From: Paraburkholderia sp. BL23I1N1
Lineage (GTDB): Bacteria; Pseudomonadota; Gammaproteobacteria; Burkholderiales; Burkholderiaceae
Reading direction: 5' to 3'
DNA: 64,000 nucleotides
Assembly (NCBI RefSeq): GCF_003610295.1
Contig: NZ_RAPV01000001.1
Span: 1,488,001-1,552,000 of the forward strand
Shown here: in pieces, positions 60,754 to 64,000 of the stretch
How positions within the stretch are numbered: position 1 is the stretch's first letter
How the letters are laid out: each line of letters opens with the position of its first letter
Translations under genes and position numbers: made by a program
Notes under the pieces: model-generated
Seen by the model: the letters and a program-made list of their open reading frames with translations, nothing else
Told to the model about the DNA's origin: nothing
Databases searched by the model: none

Positions 60754-61635
60754 ATGGCGGCAATTACCGCAAGCATGGTTGCAGAACTGCGCGCAAAGAC
60801 CGACGCGCCGATGATGGAATGCAAGAAGGCGCTGACGGAAGCCGACGGCGACATGGCGCGCGCTGAAGAGCTGCTGCGCGTCAAGCTGGGCAACAAGGCC
60901 AGCAAGGCAGCGTCGCGCGTGACGGCTGAAGGCGTGGTCGCATCGTTCATCGGCGGCAACGCGGGTTCGCTGGTCGAACTGAACTGCGAAACCGACTTCG
61001 TTTCGAAGAACGACGACTTCCTGACCTTCTCGAAGACGATCGCTGAACTGGTCGCTACGCAAAACCCGGCTGACGTGGCTGCGCTGTCGGCACTGCCGCT
61101 CGACGGCTCGACGGTTGACGCAGTGCGCCTCGCACTGGTCGGCAAGATCGGTGAAAACCTGTCGATCCGCCGTTTCGTGCGTTTCGACACGGCGAACAAG
61201 CTGGCAGCATACCTGCACGGCACCCGTATCGGCGTGCTGGTCGAGTACACCGGCGCGGACGAGCAGATCGGCAAGGACGTGGCAATGCACATCGCCGCCA
61301 TGAAGCCGGTTTCGCTGTCGTCGGACGACGTGCCGGCGGATCTGATCGCCAAGGAACGCAGCATTGCCGAGCAGAAGGCTGCTGAATCGGGCAAGCCGGC
61401 TGAAATCGTCGCCAAGATGGTCGACGGCAGCGTGCAGAAGTACCTGAAGGAGGTGTCGCTGCTGAACCAGACGTTCGTTAAGAACGACAAGCAGACGATC
61501 GAACAGATGCTGAAGGCTGGCAACGCGAGCGTGCAGAAGTTCGCGCTGTTCGTGGTCGGCGAAGGCATCGAGAAGAAGCAGGACGACTTCGCGGCTGAAG
61601 TGGCGGCTCAAGTCGCTGCTGCAAAGCAGCAATAA
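60754..61635 (+). CDS. tsf: Elongation factor Ts
   Basis: A 293-residue nucleotide exchange factor for EF-Tu. The N-terminal [22 protein letters not shown] and the core QNPADVAAL and [13 protein letters not shown] ([15 protein letters not shown]) segments are typical. Two ATG codons are adjacent; the second (60754) is better spaced from AAGGAG (60742-60747) and matches the common MAAITASM start. Confidence 0.97.
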   Translation: MAAITASMVAELRAKTDAPMMECKKALTEADGDMARAEELLRVKLGNKASKAASRVTAEGVVASFIGGNAGSLVELNCETDFVSKNDDFLTFSKTIAELVATQNPADVAALSALPLDGSTVDAVRLALVGKIGENLSIRRFVRFDTANKLAAYLHGTRIGVLVEYTGADEQIGKDVAMHIAAMKPVSLSSDDVPADLIAKERSIAEQKAAESGKPAEIVAKMVDGSVQKYLKEVSLLNQTFVKNDKQTIEQMLKAGNASVQKFALFVVGEGIEKKQDDFAAEVAAQVAAAKQQ

Positions 61636-61853
61636 GCATCGCTTAAGTTTCGGTTAGTACCGTTGGACCCGCGGCGGAGCAAGACTTTGCCGCGGTCGGC
61701 AGCGCCGCAAGGCAGCGCGCGGGTTGATCCTCGTGGCGCACGCCGCTGGCGAATCCCAGGGTTCGTCAATTTGGCGACGCTTGCCCGAATCAGTATTTCA
61801 CCCCTACATTAGTCCCTTGTTGTTGCCCTGTTCTGCGCGATCTGGATACCCCT
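61636..61853. other. Gap between tsf and pyrH
   Basis: A gap of 218 bases without a gene. It shows an imperfect GC-rich dyad (CCGCGGC ... TGCCGCGG) without a T-run, and no clear promoter. pyrH may be transcribed from here or by read-through. Confidence 0.4.
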
Positions 61854-62567
61854 ATGCCCACTGCCTATAAACGCGTCCTGCTCAAACTCTCCGGTGAAGC
61901 TCTGATGGGCGACGATGCCTTCGGCATCAATCGCGCAACCATCGAACGAATGGTAGCGGACGTGGCCGAAGTGGTCCGTCTCGGAACGCAGCTGGCCGTG
62001 GTGATCGGCGGCGGCAATATTTTCCGCGGCGTCGCGGGCGGCGCGGCCGGTATGGATCGCGCCACGGCCGACTACATGGGCATGCTGGCCACCATGATGA
62101 ATGCGCTGGCGCTGCAGGACGCAATGCGCCACGCCGGTATCGAAGCGCGCGTGCAATCCGCGCTGCGCATGGACCAGGTGGTCGAGCCGTACATCCGCCC
62201 CCGCGCGATTCGCCAGCTCGAAGAAGGCAAAGTCGTGATTTTCGCGGCCGGTACCGGCAATCCGTTCTTCACGACGGATACGGCCGCCGCGCTGCGCGGC
62301 TCGGAAGTCGGCGCGGAAGTCGTGCTGAAGGCTACCAAAGTGGACGGCGTCTATTCGGCCGATCCCAAGAAGGATCCGAGCGCGACCCGTTACGCGACGA
62401 TCAGCTTCGACGAAGCGATCGGCCGCAATCTGCAGGTGATGGACGCCACGGCGTTCGCGCTGTGCCGCGACCAGAAGCTGCCGATCCGGGTGTTCTCGAT
62501 CGTCAAGCCGGGTGCGCTCAAGCGCATCGTATTGGGCGAGGACGAGGGCACCCTCGTCCACGTGTAA
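61854..62567 (+). CDS. pyrH: Uridylate kinase
   Basis: A 237-residue UMP kinase that makes UDP for nucleotide and cell-wall precursors. The start [15 protein letters not shown], the [10 protein letters not shown] substrate loop and the C-terminal [11 protein letters not shown] are all typical. It lies in the conserved tsf-pyrH-frr-uppS order. Confidence 0.97.
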   Translation: MPTAYKRVLLKLSGEALMGDDAFGINRATIERMVADVAEVVRLGTQLAVVIGGGNIFRGVAGGAAGMDRATADYMGMLATMMNALALQDAMRHAGIEARVQSALRMDQVVEPYIRPRAIRQLEEGKVVIFAAGTGNPFFTTDTAAALRGSEVGAEVVLKATKVDGVYSADPKKDPSATRYATISFDEAIGRNLQVMDATAFALCRDQKLPIRVFSIVKPGALKRIVLGEDEGTLVHV

Positions 62568-62667
62568 ACTCTCGTTCACATAACGTGGGCTTTAACGCGA
62601 GCCCAGGCCGCCGCATAGTGCGCGCGCTGGCCGGTTCGCACCGTTTTGAAGGTTCGGAGGTTTAAAA

Positions 62668-63228
62668 ATGTCTGTGGCTGATATCAGGAAGGGCGCTGAA
62701 CAAAAGATGCAGCGTTCCATCGACGCGTTCAAGAACGACCTGTCGAAGATCCGCACGGGCCGTGCACACACGGGCCTGCTCGATCACATCCAGTGCGATT
62801 ACTACGGTTCGCCGGTGCCGATTTCGCAGGTCGCGAACCTGACGCTGATCGACGCACGCACGATCGGCGTGCAGCCGTGGGAAAAGAAGATGGTCCAGGT
62901 CGTCGAAAAGGCGATTCGCGAGTCGGACCTCGGTCTGAACCCGGCCACGCAAGGCGACGTGATCCGCGTGCCGATGCCTGCGCTGACCGAAGAACGCCGC
63001 CGCGAACTGACCAAAGTGGTCAAGAGCGAAGCGGAAACGGCCAAGGTCGCTGTTCGTAACCTGCGCCGTGATGCAAACGAGCAACTGAAAAAGCTCGTGA
63101 AAGACAAAGAAATTTCGGAAGACGACGAGCGCCGTGCAGGTGACGACGTTCAGAAACTGACGGACAAGTTCGTCACGGAAATCGACAAACTGGTAGTGAC
63201 CAAAGAAGCCGAGATCATGACGGTCTGA
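62668..63228 (+). CDS. frr: Ribosome recycling factor
   Basis: A 186-residue RRF that, with EF-G, splits post-termination ribosomes. It begins [21 protein letters not shown] and includes [13 protein letters not shown] and [15 protein letters not shown], and ends in KEAEIMTV, all standard. A GGAGG site precedes the ATG. Confidence 0.98.
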   Translation: MSVADIRKGAEQKMQRSIDAFKNDLSKIRTGRAHTGLLDHIQCDYYGSPVPISQVANLTLIDARTIGVQPWEKKMVQVVEKAIRESDLGLNPATQGDVIRVPMPALTEERRRELTKVVKSEAETAKVAVRNLRRDANEQLKKLVKDKEISEDDERRAGDDVQKLTDKFVTEIDKLVVTKEAEIMTV

Positions 63229-63293
63229 CGCCGCGACCGGCTCAGCACCTTCAAGGTTTCTACTTCTTTTTTGCAGTCACTGTCCCGACGGCC

Positions 63294-64000
63294 ATGACCT
63301 ATACCAGCTCAACCGTGCGCGTGCCTGATGTCGCCGCGGTGCCGCGACATATCGCGATCATCATGGACGGCAACGGCCGCTGGGCGACCCAGCGCCGTCT
63401 GCCGCGCGTGGCCGGTCATACGCGCGGCGTCGACGCAGTGCGTGCGGCCGTCGAAGCCTGCGCCCGGCAGGGCGTCGAATACCTGACGCTGTTTGCCTTC
63501 AGTTCGGAAAACTGGCGCCGCCCGAACGACGAAGTGTCGTTCCTGATGCGCCTGTTCGTCACCGCGCTGGAGCGCGAAATCGGCAAGCTGCACGCGAACG
63601 GCATCCGTCTGCGTGTGGTCGGCGATCTGTCCCGATTCGATACGCGGATTCGCGATCTGATCAAGCGCGCGGAAACCAAAACCGCGCGCAACACCCGTCT
63701 CACGCTGACCATCGCCGCCAACTATGGCGGGCGGTGGGACATCATGCAGGCCACCCGCAAGCTCGCCGAGCAATCGGCGCTGGCGGGCAAGGCGGTCGAG
63801 GTGAACGAGGACTCGTTCGCCGAACACCTGTCGATGGCTTATGCGCCGGAGCCGGACCTCTTTATCCGCACCGGTGGCGAGCGCCGTGTCAGCAACTTCC
63901 TGCTGTGGCAACTTGCCTACACCGAGTTCTACTTCACCGACACGTTCTGGCCGGATTTCGACGCCGACGCGCTCGGCCACGCCATCGCATCCTACGCGGA
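63294..64000 (+). CDS. uppS: Undecaprenyl diphosphate synthase (partial, runs off the window)
   Basis: The first 235 residues of an isoprenyl transferase that makes the C55 carrier lipid for peptidoglycan. The catalytic Asp is in [12 protein letters not shown] near residue 25; [26 protein letters not shown] and [25 protein letters not shown] split across the middle match UppS. The ATG at 63294 starts the frame and no stop occurs before the window ends; the family length is about 250-260, so only the last part is missing. Confidence 0.96.
   Translation, partial: MTYTSSTVRVPDVAAVPRHIAIIMDGNGRWATQRRLPRVAGHTRGVDAVRAAVEACARQGVEYLTLFAFSSENWRRPNDEVSFLMRLFVTALEREIGKLHANGIRLRVVGDLSRFDTRIRDLIKRAETKTARNTRLTLTIAANYGGRWDIMQATRKLAEQSALAGKAVEVNEDSFAEHLSMAYAPEPDLFIRTGGERRVSNFLLWQLAYTEFYFTDTFWPDFDADALGHAIASYA

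Overview
The window is a high-GC chromosomal segment of a betaproteobacterium in the Burkholderia/Paraburkholderia group. This assignment rests on protein content and gene order: smc-zipA-ligA-def, map-glnD-rluB facing rpsB-tsf-pyrH-frr-uppS, the dapC-dapD-arsC/dapE-prmB block and the yejABEF-NlpC block. It is an inference from recognised families, not from a database search. Nearly everything is core genome. I saw no prophage, CRISPR array, defence island or secretion cluster.

Layout. 1-1100: regulatory DNA and a small exported protein. 1.2-7.0 kb: the yejABEF peptide ABC importer, with yejB broken by one extra base. 7.1-8.9 kb: an NlpC/P60 cell-wall hydrolase convergent with a patatin-like lipoprotein. 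9.3-11.6 kb: gltX and a tRNA block, Ala-(Glu-Asp)-(Glu-Asp). 11.8-14.4 kb: a GNAT protein, an AraC regulator, an RraA-family protein and a gamma-glutamylcyclotransferase-like protein. 14.6-21.9 kb: the glyoxylate shunt (aceB, aceA) with a haloacid dehalogenase, a LysR regulator, a universal stress protein and one IS1182-type insertion sequence. 22.4-24.8 kb: DEAD-box helicase rhlE and an acyl-CoA-binding protein. 24.9-28.4 kb: a translationally coupled tsaB-rimI-UDG-DUF1853 operon. 28.4-33.9 kb: thiD, lplT, alr, radA and a small hypothetical. 33.9-39.2 kb: a CoA-transferase, an ABC-F ATPase, glutathione peroxidase and a cardiolipin synthase. 39.5-44.2 kb: prmB and the succinylase-branch lysine/DAP genes. 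44.8-53.6 kb: an EamA exporter, smc, zipA, ligA and def. 53.7-59.3 kb: rluB-like, glnD and map. 59.8-64.0 kb: rpsB, tsf, pyrH, frr and the 5' part of uppS.

How the genes work together. The DAP enzymes (DapC, DapD, DapE), Alr, UppS, ZipA, Smc and the NlpC hydrolase all serve envelope growth and division. GltX, the tRNAs, TsaB, RimI, PrmB, Def, Map, S2, EF-Ts and RRF form a translation group. AceA and AceB make up the glyoxylate bypass.

No new multi-gene system stands out. The observations most worth checking are: (i) an IS inserted in the centre of a perfect 7-3-7 palindrome, separating aceA from a downstream terminator and a structured, possibly sRNA-encoding stretch; (ii) two single-base frameshifts, in yejB and in the repeat region of the rluB-like gene; (iii) two short tandem-repeat tracts beside regulatory or lipoprotein genes; (iv) a DUF1853 protein with a PD-(D/E)XK-like pattern coupled to a family-4 UDG; and (v) a long rpsB leader with competing hairpins.
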